From Microbulbifer marinus (lineage in GTDB: Bacteria > Pseudomonadota > Gammaproteobacteria > Pseudomonadales > Cellvibrionaceae): a stretch of DNA of 64,000 bases. Position 1 is the stretch's first letter, and each line of letters begins with the position of its first letter. Position numbers and translations under genes: made by a program. Location of the stretch: positions 984,458 through 1,048,457 of the forward strand of contig NZ_FNQO01000001.1 in NCBI RefSeq assembly GCF_900107725.1. Reading direction: 5' to 3'. Below, piece by piece: positions 10,301-18,070 of this stretch. The notes under the pieces are model-generated. The model had not been told where the DNA came from. It saw only the letters and a list, made by a program, of their open reading frames with translations, and ran no database searches.

Positions 10301-10945
10301 TGCTACCCAGCAGCCGCTGAAACGGGACAGCTCGAAACCGTAGTGGCCGTAGTCCAGTACTTCCTGCACCGTGGCCGGGTTCAGCACCGGGATATGCATA
10401 TCGACAAAGGCGAACTCGGACTGGCCCGGGTAGGACGAGGACTTACAGCCGTGATCGTCCCCCGCCACTATCAGGGCACCGCCTTTCGGCGACGAACCGG
10501 CTGCATTGGCATGCCGGAAGGCGTCACAGGAACGGTCAACGCCGGGAGTCTTGCCGTACCAGATACCGCAGACGCCATCCACCTCTGCACCTTCAAACAG
10601 CCCTACCTGCTGCGAGCCCCATACGGCAGTTGCCGCCAGCTCTTCGTTGACGCCCGGCTGGAATCGAACATTGTGCTGATCGAGGAGTTTTTTCGCGCGG
10701 GAGAGCTGCTGGTCGTAGCCCCCCAGAGGAGAACCGCGGTAACCGGAGATAAAGGTAGCAGTGTTGAGTCCGCGGGACTTGTCCATGCGCATCTGATCGA
10801 TGGGCAGGCGGACCAGGGCCTGGATACCGGAGAGGAGCACGCGGCCCTTGAGGGTGGTGTAGCGATCGTCCAGAGAGATCCGTTTTGCCTGGCCATTTTC
10901 CGGGGACTGGGCCGCGCGCTGCGGGCTGCTTACTTTCTCACTCAT
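7379..10945 (-). CDS. Indolepyruvate:ferredoxin oxidoreductase, three-domain fusion
   Basis: This 1188-residue enzyme converts aryl pyruvates (or branched 2-oxoacids) to acyl-CoA, passing electrons to ferredoxin. It is the long aerobic form in which the IorA and IorB parts are fused. Order: N-terminal pyrimidine-binding domain (GYRGSPLGGYDQQL...), a TPP-binding domain with FCAGCPHNRST and GDGTYFHSGI...FNDAVAMTGGQ, a cysteine-rich Fe-S segment (CEGCGDCVQQSSC, then GCNQDMSCVNGFC), and the gamma domain (LLVTGVGGTGVVTIGALL) with a C-terminal extension. Length fits the fused family. It is divergent from an Lrp/AsnC regulator, a common arrangement for amino-acid-controlled genes, which suggests a role in aromatic or branched amino-acid breakdown. 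Confidence 0.93.
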   Translation of the reverse strand: MSEKVSSPQRAAQSPENGQAKRISLDDRYTTLKGRVLLSGIQALVRLPIDQMRMDKSRGLNTATFISGYRGSPLGGYDQQLSRAKKLLDQHNVRFQPGVNEELAATAVWGSQQVGLFEGAEVDGVCGIWYGKTPGVDRSCDAFRHANAAGSSPKGGALIVAGDDHGCKSSSYPGQSEFAFVDMHIPVLNPATVQEVLDYGHYGFELSRFSGCWVAMITLAENMDSSATVDVDPERVQFSYPEIERPEGGLNIRKQDNPLEQEERLWRYKRPAALAFARANNLNKVVLENPEASLGIVTTGKAHLDLMQAFEDMGIDEQKAKALGIRILKVGMTYPLDVPGIQEFARGLDTLLVLEEKRSLMEVQLKEELYNVHQKDPHFPRILGKVDEHDRALMPMYGELSPAIVAQVLGRVLGDDKLSERAKHRLMRLNALAERIAQQAGSSVSRLPMFCAGCPHNRSTKVPEGSRALAGIGCHYMAQWLDRETYTFTQMGAEGVNWVGQAPFTSEKHVFVNLGDGTYFHSGILAIRASVAAKVNITYKILFNDAVAMTGGQPHDGELAPDMICRQVLAEGVNKVVLVMDNPDKYKGALTFPSEVQIRHRDHLPVVMKELRETEGVTVIIYDQTCATELRRKRKRGLLPKAEGRPFINELVCEGCGDCVQQSSCIAVEKVETALGDKRRINQTGCNQDMSCVNGFCPSFVTIKGGKLAKRAGVGDVLRTEADKLPAPQLPSLAEPYNLLVTGVGGTGVVTIGALLAMAAHIEGKASSTLDQTGLAQKGGAVYSHVRFAAEPEALQAVRISDGRADGLMACDLIAAGNLAACLAKLDETHSRAVVNTHLSPTAASVLGREDVHSPQAVLDTISGAVKELEAVEAHKLTSAALGDTLAANIFMLGFAWQKGLLPLQQESLLQAIELNGVAVEGNLQGFAAGRLAAANRSALDALLVRDESEIVLPRSLEDIVAHRAEHLTGYQNAELAQRYRALVDKVKAAEILKVPGSEALAEVVARYYAKLLAYKDEYEVARLYTDGRFTKALEENFAGDFELEFNLAPPLLAPFDKALGRPRKMKFGGWMHKAFGVLARLKFLRGTALDVFGYTAERKMERALIGEYEQLVDKVVGELNAENHAAAIDLLSYPDEIRGYGLVKDASLEKAKKLRDAALLRFENPSVDLEGITPVEVFDPAKAQQVG

Positions 10946-11133
10946 TCGCCTACTTCCGGTTGTCTATTCAGCTCGAAACTGGATTCGAGTCATTGGTCAT
11001 TATTCTTCCGGCCTAACTGCCATCAGCCGCCACCAGCCTCGATCACCCCGGTCGGCCACTGACCAACTGGCGGGCAATCACAAAAAGCGTTCAGGCTGCG
11101 ACGAACTGGTCAGGTCATACTAGAACGTAAAGC

Positions 11134-11174
11134 GCAATGAAGCATTGCTTTATTTACGCATTTGCGCGTAAAAT
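11134..11174 (+). promoter_or_regulatory. Probable lrp promoter and two operator dyads
   Basis: In the 277-bp divergent region there are two inverted repeats: GCAATG-AAG-CATTGC (11134-11148) and TTTACGC-N6-GCGTAAA (11153-11172). A sigma-70-like promoter for the rightward regulator overlaps them: TTGCTT (11145-11150), 18-bp spacer, TAAAAT (11169-11174). The second dyad covers the spacer and -10 box, as expected for autoregulation and for control of the divergent oxidoreductase. Confidence 0.5.
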
Positions 11175-11222
11175 TATGACAAACATCTCGACTAGATTAT
11201 TTTTTGTAGGATAGGAGTTTAT

Positions 11223-11693
11223 ATGAAGCGTTCGACAGACCTGGATGATTTTGACCGCAAGATTCTGCGAGCGCTGCAGGAGAACGCCGATTATTCCATG
11301 GCGGAACTCGGAGACAAAGTGGGCCTCTCCCATACTCCCTGCTGGCGCCGGATCAAACGCCTCGAGGCCGAAGGCATCATCCGCGGGCGCGTTACCCTAC
11401 TCGACCCCCGCAAACTCGACCTAGGGGTCACAGTATACTGCTATGTCACTATACACAACCACGACGAGGAGTCACTGAACAGCTTCGAGTCGGCGGTCCA
11501 GGATGTCCAGGAAGTGGTGGAGTGCTATTCCACCAGTGGTGACAAAGACTATGTACTGCGCGTGGTCGTGGACAGCGTCGAGCACTACGAACAACTGCTG
11601 AAGCGCTCACTGGTGCATCTGCCGAATGTGGCCTCGGTCAATTCCACCTTCGCGCTGAAACAGGTGAAGTACACCACGCAGTTGCCGCTGTAA
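11223..11693 (+). CDS. Lrp/AsnC family transcriptional regulator
   Basis: A 156-residue protein with the standard two-part layout: an N-terminal winged helix-turn-helix (residues 8-60: LDDFDRKILRALQENADYS, MAELGDKVGLSHTPCWRRIKRLEAEGII) and a C-terminal RAM/AsnC ligand-binding and oligomerisation domain (from about 70: VTVYCYVTIHNHDEES, then EVVECYSTSGDKDYVLRVVV). Such proteins form octamers on DNA and respond to amino acids. A good ribosome site (AGGAG) precedes the ATG. Its divergent neighbour, the indolepyruvate oxidoreductase, is the obvious regulatory target (inference). Confidence 0.93.
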   Translation: MKRSTDLDDFDRKILRALQENADYSMAELGDKVGLSHTPCWRRIKRLEAEGIIRGRVTLLDPRKLDLGVTVYCYVTIHNHDEESLNSFESAVQDVQEVVECYSTSGDKDYVLRVVVDSVEHYEQLLKRSLVHLPNVASVNSTFALKQVKYTTQLPL

Positions 11694-11708
11694 ATTCGCG
11701 GCCTTCGA

Positions 11709-11737
11709 CATAGGGCGAACACAGTGTTCGCCCTATG
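11709..11737. terminator. Bidirectional hairpin, lrp / shikimate kinase-like
   Basis: A 14-bp perfect inverted repeat (CATAGGGCGAACAC ... GTGTTCGCCCTATG) with a minimal loop, lying in the 52-bp gap between two convergent genes. Confidence 0.7.
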
Positions 11738-11745
11738 CCCCTCCC

Positions 11746-12258
11746 CTAATTCAGGGCGTTCAATTCCCGCAATACCTGATCCACCACCTGCTGCAGATCG
11801 CGGCCATCACAGCACACGGTAATATCCGCGTACTTGCGGTATAGCGCCTGGCGCTCCGCGAACAATTCCTCAAACGATTGCCCCGGCGCCATCGCGATAC
11901 CACGACTTTCGTAATTGTGGATACGCCTGCGCAATTCATCCGCTGAACAATCCAGAAACACAACGGGACCGAAACGCTGCAGATTTGTCATGCCCTCGTC
12001 GCTATACACGGCGCTACCGCCGGTGGCGATGACGTGATTGGGCAGATCGGCGTCCGAGAGCACCTCACCCTCGATACGACGCAGATTCATGTAATCGCTC
12101 TCGTCGATTACCTCCTGCAGGGTCTTGCCTTCGCGCAACTGGATCATCACGTCGGTATCGACAAAATCCAGAGCCAGCTCCTTCGCCAGCAATACCCCCA
12201 GAGTACTTTTGCCGGCTCCCGGCATGCCTATCAGCACGATACTTCTATGTTGTTTCAT
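11746..12258 (-). CDS. Shikimate kinase-like P-loop kinase
   Basis: A 170-residue NMP-kinase-fold enzyme. Visible motifs: Walker A GMPGAGKST (about residues 10-18), the substrate-binding Asp region DTDVMIQ, an arginine in NLRRIEGEVL, the glycine loop ATGGSAVY (GGG in standard AroK), the lid region near YESRGIAM and ERQALYRKYAD at the end. AroK phosphorylates shikimate in chorismate synthesis. The altered glycine loop and an isolated location away from aroB suggest a paralogue rather than the housekeeping AroK, and other small-molecule hydroxyls are possible substrates. I start at the ATG at 12258; an upstream GTG at 12300 would add 14 polar residues. Confidence 0.75.
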   Translation of the reverse strand: MKQHRSIVLIGMPGAGKSTLGVLLAKELALDFVDTDVMIQLREGKTLQEVIDESDYMNLRRIEGEVLSDADLPNHVIATGGSAVYSDEGMTNLQRFGPVVFLDCSADELRRRIHNYESRGIAMAPGQSFEELFAERQALYRKYADITVCCDGRDLQQVVDQVLRELNALN

Positions 12259-12319
12259 TTCGCTATTGTATTTCGACTTGGCAGTACTGTCAGTTTCCAC
12301 TGAAACTACCGGCTAACGC

Positions 12320-13042
12320 TCAATCTCCCCGCCTTGGCAGCAGTAGCGAGCGCAGCCAGCCCCGCAGGGAATTGCCGTCCAGCAGCATACGGTCCAGTCC
12401 GTCCATATTGTGCGCCTGGCGAAAGGCGTCGGCAAACAGTGCTTCGCGGGTGATCATGCGCCTGCGGGGGTTGATCTGCTTGATTTCGCGCGCGGGATTC
12501 CCGGCTACGACAGTGTTCGCGGGTACGTCTTTCGTCACGACACTACCCGCACCGACGACAGAGTTTTCACCGATACTGACGCCCTTACAGATAATCGCGC
12601 TATCCCCGATCCAGACGTTGTCAGCCAGTGTCACCGGGGCGGTACAGCGGAAGGGACGCGTGCGATTGTAGAGACCGTGCCAGTCGGAATCGGATATATA
12701 CACGTTGGCGGCGATCATGCAGGCATCGCCGATAGTGATAGAGGCCTCCGCAGAAATGCGCACCCCCGGAGAAATCAGCACATAGTCGCCGATTTTAATA
12801 AACGCATCGCCACCACGGTGCCCGAGCGTGGTGAAGCGAATACAGTTATCCGGGGTAGAAATCAGATGTGGATAATTTCCCAGGCAAATATTTCTGCCGA
12901 AAACCCGCACCGAACCCGGATCCATAATTTCCGGCTCAATTCCTATAGCGTCAAACTGGGGCAACAAGAAATGCCGTGCTCGCCACTTGCGCAACCGTAC
13001 CAGCCAGTGCTTTAGCCAATAGGGTCGATGGTCTTTACGCAT
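12320..13042 (-). CDS. Left-handed beta-helix (hexapeptide repeat) acyltransferase
   Basis: A 240-residue cytoplasmic enzyme. From about residue 80 to 190 it has the hexapeptide repeats of trimeric O-acetyltransferases (IKIGDYVLISPGVRIS, ITIGDACMIAANVYIS, VTLADNVWIGDSAIICKGVSIGENSVVGAGSVVTKDVPANTVVAGNPAREI). A candidate catalytic histidine lies in SDSDWHGLYNR. The family (maltose/galactoside/xenobiotic acetyltransferase, WbbJ-like) moves acetyl or other acyl groups from CoA to sugars. It opens the 12-17 kb group of glycosyltransferase and methyltransferase genes, so acylation of a surface glycan or glycolipid is the likely role. The C-terminal 45 residues are basic and lie outside the helix. 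Confidence 0.85.
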   Translation of the reverse strand: MRKDHRPYWLKHWLVRLRKWRARHFLLPQFDAIGIEPEIMDPGSVRVFGRNICLGNYPHLISTPDNCIRFTTLGHRGGDAFIKIGDYVLISPGVRISAEASITIGDACMIAANVYISDSDWHGLYNRTRPFRCTAPVTLADNVWIGDSAIICKGVSIGENSVVGAGSVVTKDVPANTVVAGNPAREIKQINPRRRMITREALFADAFRQAHNMDGLDRMLLDGNSLRGWLRSLLLPRRGD

Positions 13043-13150
13043 CTTTCGAAATCCGGTTTTGCCGCATTTTTTCGTCGGAAAAATTCACAATTGCTTTTAT
13101 CCAGGCGGCGGTTTAGTGTTTGGGCCATTCAATATAACGAGCGGTAAAAA

Positions 13151-13768
13151 ATGTCTATCAAGCTGCCTATCGACGTTCACGCCATCAAGGGTTTTTTGGC
13201 CGCCCACGAGGGCGAAGCACTGTATCATTTAGCAGCAGAAGCCAGTGAACTTGGCCCCTGCCTGGAGGTCGGCAGCTACTGCGGCAAGTCAAGCGTATAT
13301 CTCGCCGCGGCATGTAAACTCACGGACAACGTCTTGTTCGCGGTCGACCATCACCGCGGCTCAGAAGAGCACCAGCCCGGAGAGGAATACCACGATCCGG
13401 AACTGTTTGATGACAATGCGCAGCTGATGGACAGTTTCCGCACTTTCCGCGCAAACATTCGCGCGGCACAACTTGAGGATTGGGTGGTACCCGTGGTCGC
13501 GCCTTCCGCCGTTGCCGCGCGTTGCTGGAACACGCCACTCGGCCTCGTTTTTATCGACGGCGGCCACTCACTGGAAGCAGCGATGACCGACTATCGCAGC
13601 TGGTCTCGCCATATCGTGCCCGGGGGCTATCTCGCCATCCACGATATTTTCCCGGACCCGGCTGACGGCGGACAGGCGCCCTACGACATCTATAAACTAG
13701 CCCTGGCTTCCGCTCAATTCGAACTGGTGGAGACGGTCGACACGCTCGGTGTCCTCCGCCGGGTCTGA
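13151..13768 (+). CDS. Class I SAM-dependent methyltransferase (Methyltransf_24 type)
   Basis: A 205-residue soluble protein. The SAM-binding motif I appears as CLEVGSYCGKSSVYLA near residue 40, with an acidic end of strand 2 (LFAVDHHRG) and the family's LVFIDGGHSLEAAMTDYRSW and GGYLAIHDIFPDPADGG. Enzymes with this signature are often encoded in polysaccharide or cell-surface glycan clusters. Its 3' end overlaps the 3' end of the convergent alpha/alpha-toroid gene by 72 bases. A weak purine-rich site precedes the ATG. Its product may act with the minus-strand cluster even though it is transcribed in the opposite direction. Confidence 0.85.
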   Translation: MSIKLPIDVHAIKGFLAAHEGEALYHLAAEASELGPCLEVGSYCGKSSVYLAAACKLTDNVLFAVDHHRGSEEHQPGEEYHDPELFDDNAQLMDSFRTFRANIRAAQLEDWVVPVVAPSAVAARCWNTPLGLVFIDGGHSLEAAMTDYRSWSRHIVPGGYLAIHDIFPDPADGGQAPYDIYKLALASAQFELVETVDTLGVLRRV

Positions 13769-14812
13769 CAGCAGCCGCACCGAGGTAAAAAGCCCGCTCG
13801 CCGGCGTCAGCCCGGCGAGCGCGTCAGCGGCGAGCAGCATGGCCCCCACCGTCCAGGTGGTTTTCTCTTCCGGCCAGATCGCCTGGTCGCGGTAAACGTA
13901 GCCGGTCCAGTAACCGCCATCTTTGTCCTGCCAGCGGTGCAATCCGCGGTAAAGCTTGGCCGCGCGCCCCATTTCTCCTGCCGCGATCAGTGCCATCGTC
14001 AGCTCGCAGGATTCCGCCACCGTCACCCAGGGCTCATCGTTGACACAACGGCAGCCCAGCCCGGCCACGACAAACTCATCCCACTTCTTCTGCAGGCGCG
14101 CCCGCGCCCCGCTGCCGGAAACCACACCGGTCAGCACCGGGTAAAACCAGTCCATTGAAAAGCGCGCCTTGCTTTCCCAGGTGCGGTCAAAACGCTGCGG
14201 CCGCTCCCGCAACGCCGTGCCCAGAGCAGTCCTGCCGGCAAGCCAGTGCGGACGCGAATGGCCGAGCCTGTGGGCGATATTGATCGCGCACTCCAGGCTC
14301 TTGTATATCGAGGCACAACCGGTTATCAGCGCGTCTTCCTTTGGCTTGCCATCGGTATCGACGGCCCAGTGAATTTCTCCGTGTTCAGTCTGCAGGGAGA
14401 GCACGAACTCCACCGCTTTTTCTACGGTCACCCAGTAGCGCAGCAAAAAATCCACATCACCGGTAATCAGGTAGTGATGCCAGACACCGGTGGCAACATA
14501 GGCCACGAAGTTGCTCTCGCGGCGCTCGCAATTGTGCACCTCGCCATCCTTGTACGCCGCCCACCAACTGCCGTCCGCCAACTGGATATCGGCAAGCCAG
14601 CGATAGGCCTTCTCCGCCGCGGCAAACTCGCCAGCGATACTAAGGCCCATCGCCGCCTCTACATGATCCCAAGGGTCTGCGTAACCGCCATCAAACCAGG
14701 GGATGGCACCATCGCTGAGCTGTTGCGAGAGAATATAATCGGCGCTATCTCGCAGGAAACCACGCGGGAACAGCCCTATTTCGGCCGGGGAGGAAATCGC
14801 CAGATCGCTCAA
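13697..14812 (-). CDS. Alpha/alpha-toroid protein (prenyltransferase/squalene-cyclase-like fold)
   Basis: A 371-residue soluble protein without signal peptide. It is made of repeated helix pairs with aromatic-rich motifs (LSDGAIPWFDGGYADPWDH, LADIQLADGSWWAAYKDG, SLQTEHGEIHWAVDTDG, GLHRWQDKDGGYWTGYV), the pattern of an alpha/alpha barrel. Databases tend to label this family prenyltransferase, but I see no DxDD or aspartate-rich prenyl-diphosphate motif, and a glycoside-hydrolase-like or sugar-binding barrel is equally possible. Its start overlaps the end of the upstream methyltransferase by 4 bases (ATGA), implying translational coupling, and that gene in turn overlaps the GT4 gene by one base. 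The three are surely one operon. Confidence 0.75.
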   Translation of the reverse strand: MSDLAISSPAEIGLFPRGFLRDSADYILSQQLSDGAIPWFDGGYADPWDHVEAAMGLSIAGEFAAAEKAYRWLADIQLADGSWWAAYKDGEVHNCERRESNFVAYVATGVWHHYLITGDVDFLLRYWVTVEKAVEFVLSLQTEHGEIHWAVDTDGKPKEDALITGCASIYKSLECAINIAHRLGHSRPHWLAGRTALGTALRERPQRFDRTWESKARFSMDWFYPVLTGVVSGSGARARLQKKWDEFVVAGLGCRCVNDEPWVTVAESCELTMALIAAGEMGRAAKLYRGLHRWQDKDGGYWTGYVYRDQAIWPEEKTTWTVGAMLLAADALAGLTPASGLFTSVRLLSDPAEDTERVDRLHQFELSGSQG

Positions 14813-15597
14813 GACTGTGCCTCCACTGCAATTCCCGCTGGTACCGCCGTGGAAGGAATTTCTTTGCCTGCCCCTGCGTTAACGGCTGACAGCTGCGGCT
14901 TTACAAAATAGAGCACGATGCTTTTACCCAGGACAGGGTTCAGTAGTTTTTCCAGTGTGCGCGTCAACAACGGCTTTTTCATCAGATCCCAAACCAGCAG
15001 CCGGTGATAGGCCGCGAGCAACCGGGATTCAGGCTTGTTCCACAGCCAACACTTTAACCACCAGTAAGGGGCATGCAGGGCGTGTGCCTTGTGCCGGGCA
15101 AAAAATCGATGACCGAGCTTTTCAATACTGCCGCGCAGCTCGCGCTCGCGGAAGATGCGGATGTGCCCCCCTTCCACCTGGTGGTAAGCATCGCTGAGCC
15201 GCCAGCAGACCCATTCCGGAAAAAATGTCGGGACACTCGCGGCAAACACGCCACCCGGTTTCAGTATCCGGTCGATCTCCTGAAGCACTGCCCGGTAATC
15301 TTCAATGTGTTCCAGTACTTCCGAACAGATGACCACATCAAAGCTGTCATCTGCAAACGGCAGCTGCAGACCATCGGCCACCCCAAGCAGCAGTCGCCCG
15401 CACGCCTGCTCCTGCTCGACAAACGGCTGCGCGCGCTCACTGGCGGTGCGCACATCGTCGATATTCAGATCGAGGCCGACGATATCCACCGCCTCTGAAA
15501 TCAGCAAGTGTATGGAATGGCGTCCTTCGCCGCAGCCAAGGTCCAGCACTGTCTGCCCTGGCTGTAGCTTCAACAGCTGCGGGTCGACGGTAATCAT
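14809..15597 (-). CDS. Class I SAM-dependent methyltransferase (UbiE/Methyltransf_11 type)
   Basis: A 262-residue protein with a textbook SAM fold: motif I VLDLGCGEGRHSIHL (residues 17-31), acidic end of beta2 DIVGLDLNIDD, post-motif FDVVICSEVLEHIEDYRAV and LKPGGVFAASVPTFFPEW. Following the core is a roughly 100-residue basic, aromatic C-terminal part (HRFFARHKAHALHAPYWWLKCWLW) typical of membrane-associated methyltransferases acting on lipids or lipid-linked sugars. It sits in an operon, overlapping the preceding GT4 gene by 1 base and the following toroid gene by 4 bases. Confidence 0.88.
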   Translation of the reverse strand: MITVDPQLLKLQPGQTVLDLGCGEGRHSIHLLISEAVDIVGLDLNIDDVRTASERAQPFVEQEQACGRLLLGVADGLQLPFADDSFDVVICSEVLEHIEDYRAVLQEIDRILKPGGVFAASVPTFFPEWVCWRLSDAYHQVEGGHIRIFRERELRGSIEKLGHRFFARHKAHALHAPYWWLKCWLWNKPESRLLAAYHRLLVWDLMKKPLLTRTLEKLLNPVLGKSIVLYFVKPQLSAVNAGAGKEIPSTAVPAGIAVEAQS

Positions 15598-16943
15598 CAG
15601 GCCGCCTCCGCGCCGTTGGCGCCTGTGGGCGGTGCCAGCCGCTGTTGTGGCAGCGTTTCAATCCGAGGCTCGCCGATTATCTGCCGGTAGTAGTCAACCA
15701 GACGCGATGCCGCCAGCCGCCAGGAAAACTGCTCAACGATACGGGCCCGGCCTTTCTCTGCCAGCCGCGCACGCAGGGCGTCGTCCGTGAGGAGGTTCTG
15801 CAGCGCCCGCGCCAGGGCCTCGCTATTACCGGCAGGCACGATGACGCCCGCATCGCCCACCACTTCCGGCAAGGCTCCGCCATCACTGGAAATCACCGGT
15901 ACCCCGCAGGCCATTGCCTCACCTGCCGGCAGGCCGAACCCCTCATAGAGGGACGGACAGACCACTACGCTGGCACTCGCGTAATAATCGACCAGCTGCT
16001 GGCTGGATATGCCGGATACAAATCTGACGCACCCCTGCAGCCGCAATTCGCCCAGCAACTGCTCTGTGGCGCCGCCTTGCTGCAGGCGCCCTACCACCAG
16101 CAACTCCAGGTTCGGGAAGCGCCCGCGCAGCCCGGCTATGGCATGCAGCAGGAAGCGCAATCCTTTCAGGGGCTGATCTGCCGAGGCAGTCGTCATAATA
16201 CGCAGTGGCCTGCGCTCGACATGGTGCTGCGGCTTGAAAATATCGGTATCGATGCCGTTGTAAATCAGGTGGATCTGCCGGGGGGCCACACCAAACTGCT
16301 CGACAATGTCCTGCTTTGACTGGCGAGATACCGTGACGATGTGCCGCAGCTTCCGGGCCACCTTGATCTGCATGCCGAGGAAACTGTGCCAGCGGCGGAC
16401 CAGCAGGCGGAAACGCCAGTCTGGGGCGGCATCCAGGGCCAGCTGGCGATCGCGCGTAATCGGGTGGTGGATGGTCGCAACAACCGGCATTCCACTACGT
16501 TCGATATCCAGCAGGCCGTAGCAGAGCGACTGGTTGTCGTGCACGATGTCGTAATGCTGGCCGTGGCGGCGCAGGTATTTCGCCACGCGGCGACCGAAGG
16601 TATAGGGCTCGGCAAAACCGCCGGTCAGCTTGCCCCACCATTCAAAGAAATCGGCCCAGGAGAACAAGTGCCTGAATCTCAGTGCGCGGGTCGGGTTCTC
16701 AACCTCAAACAAGTTCAGCCCCGGCATCTTGATCAGCTTGACTCGCGGGTCCAGCTCCGGATAGGGCTGTCCCGAAATCACATCCACGGAGTGACCGGCT
16801 TCTACCAGCGCCTTACTCAGATAGTGAAGGTAAACCCCCTGCCCGCCACAGTAAGGGTGACTGCGATAGCCCAGCAGGCAAATTTTAAGCGGCTGCGAAT
16901 CCGCAACCGATGGACCGTCTGCAAAATTCCCCAAGGCGGTCAT
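15597..16943 (-). CDS. GT4-family glycosyltransferase, first gene of a three-gene operon
   Basis: About 448 residues of GT-B fold. The N-terminal domain starts at LKICLLGYRSHPYCGGQGVYL with the donor-side glycine loop. The C-terminal domain has PLRIMTTASADQPLKGL, LLVVGRLQQGG and GFGLPAGEAMACGVPVISSDGG with the E-x7-E motif, then LPEVVGDAGVIVPAGN. I start at 16943 because GGGGAAG lies just upstream; an earlier in-frame ATG at 17039 would add 32 low-complexity residues. There is no signal peptide. The short overlaps with the two downstream genes show co-translation, pointing to a glycolipid or glycan built by sugar transfer and then methylation. The acceptor is unknown. Confidence 0.87.
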   Translation of the reverse strand: MTALGNFADGPSVADSQPLKICLLGYRSHPYCGGQGVYLHYLSKALVEAGHSVDVISGQPYPELDPRVKLIKMPGLNLFEVENPTRALRFRHLFSWADFFEWWGKLTGGFAEPYTFGRRVAKYLRRHGQHYDIVHDNQSLCYGLLDIERSGMPVVATIHHPITRDRQLALDAAPDWRFRLLVRRWHSFLGMQIKVARKLRHIVTVSRQSKQDIVEQFGVAPRQIHLIYNGIDTDIFKPQHHVERRPLRIMTTASADQPLKGLRFLLHAIAGLRGRFPNLELLVVGRLQQGGATEQLLGELRLQGCVRFVSGISSQQLVDYYASASVVVCPSLYEGFGLPAGEAMACGVPVISSDGGALPEVVGDAGVIVPAGNSEALARALQNLLTDDALRARLAEKGRARIVEQFSWRLAASRLVDYYRQIIGEPRIETLPQQRLAPPTGANGAEAA

Positions 16944-17172
16944 AGCTTCCCCATTTGCGTTGTTCTGTAGGGTTCCGTGAGCACCGAATTTCCCAGCCGC
17001 TATTGCAACCGTCTTACGCTTGGACGGCAACGCGGCCAATTATTTTAGTGTCTACAGCCCCCGAGCTGGCGAAAGCGAAGAATACACTGGCGCGGAAATG
17101 ACTGCTAGGCGAAATCTGTCCACCCACAGATTCCGACGCCGTCCGCCACCCGCATCCCCCCCAAAAACAAAA

Positions 17173-17204
17173 GGCAGGCGGGCTGCCGCAGCCGCCCACC
17201 TGCC
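17173..17204 (-). terminator. Rho-independent terminator of ompW-like gene
   Basis: On the minus strand a GC-rich imperfect hairpin (GGCAGGTGGGCGGCTG ... AGCCCGCCTGCC) follows the gene's stop by about 20 bases and runs into TTTTGTTTTT. Confidence 0.75.
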
Positions 17205-17224
17205 TCGTTTAAAAGCCGGATTGA

Positions 17225-18070
17225 TCAAAAGCTGAACCTGTAACCCACGCCAAGATTGACCAGCCACGGATCCAAGTCCAACTCATCGCGGACCCGTACC
17301 GGCAAGATCACACTGTCGCCAAAGCCCGGCACAAATGTCTCGGTGTCGTAGCCGATGAAAATATCCGGTCGGGCCCGCACATACATCGCAGACAGGTTTA
17401 CCTGCCAGCCGTTATCAGGGCCGAAATTGAAATCCACACCAACCTGAGCGGTCCAGTTGAAGTCACTGCCGAAATCGATCAACCCGAATCTCTCGCGACC
17501 TTCACGGAATACCGGCCGCAGGAAATCCTGCTCGATATCCACATAGGAGAAACCAAGGCCGACATACGGTTGAATCAGGCAGGTCGGGCTCATCGGATAC
17601 CAGTTCGCGTAGAGGCTGGTGATGTAGGTATCGAAATCGCCGATGCCCTGGGAGAAGTCACCGATAAATTCCCCATCCGTCGTGCTGGCGGACGAGAACA
17701 GTGTCGCGTCAAGATTCGCATCGACACTGGCAAAGAGCTCCACCCCGAAGTGTTCAATCGGCAGCCAGACAGCACTGACATACCAGGTAGTGTCATTGTC
17801 CAGGTCCAGCGCAGTTCTGACATCCACCGGCACCTCCTCTATGGGATCCGTGGTGGGGTCATCGGTGACGAATGTCTGTCTACCAAAACGAAACCTGTCG
17901 TCAGGCTCCACGTAGGAGGCACCGATACGAACCATAACGGTGCCGGCGGTATAAATGCCTTGGGGAGGTGGCGGTTCGGGGTATCCGGAGGGGCCGGCCA
18001 GGGCCGGCAGAGCGGCGAAGCCGGCGTAACCCGCCATTGCCAGAGGGATGAGGAGAGACTTCAATCTCAT
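17225..18070 (-). CDS. OmpW family outer-membrane protein
   Basis: A 281-residue small barrel with a signal peptide (1-25, cleaved at ALA). Early strands read TAGTVMVRIGASYVEPDD, and later ones carry the family's YANWYPMSPTCLIQPYVGLGFSYVDIEQDF and LDPWLVNLGVGYRFSF with a terminal Phe. OmpW proteins are 8-stranded barrels with a hydrophobic channel, thought to pass small hydrophobic compounds, and are often changed by salt, iron or oxidative stress. At 281 residues it is longer than E. coli OmpW (about 212), with acidic loops (RQTFVTDDPTTDPIEE). It is followed by its own terminator and is independent of the GT operon. Confidence 0.88.
   Translation of the reverse strand: MRLKSLLIPLAMAGYAGFAALPALAGPSGYPEPPPPQGIYTAGTVMVRIGASYVEPDDRFRFGRQTFVTDDPTTDPIEEVPVDVRTALDLDNDTTWYVSAVWLPIEHFGVELFASVDANLDATLFSSASTTDGEFIGDFSQGIGDFDTYITSLYANWYPMSPTCLIQPYVGLGFSYVDIEQDFLRPVFREGRERFGLIDFGSDFNWTAQVGVDFNFGPDNGWQVNLSAMYVRARPDIFIGYDTETFVPGFGDSVILPVRVRDELDLDPWLVNLGVGYRFSF

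Noticed and set aside
9137..11062. 641-codon plus-strand open frame antisense to the indolepyruvate oxidoreductase
   Set aside because: It is a mirror of a strongly conserved gene on the other strand, with no family match and no ribosome site.
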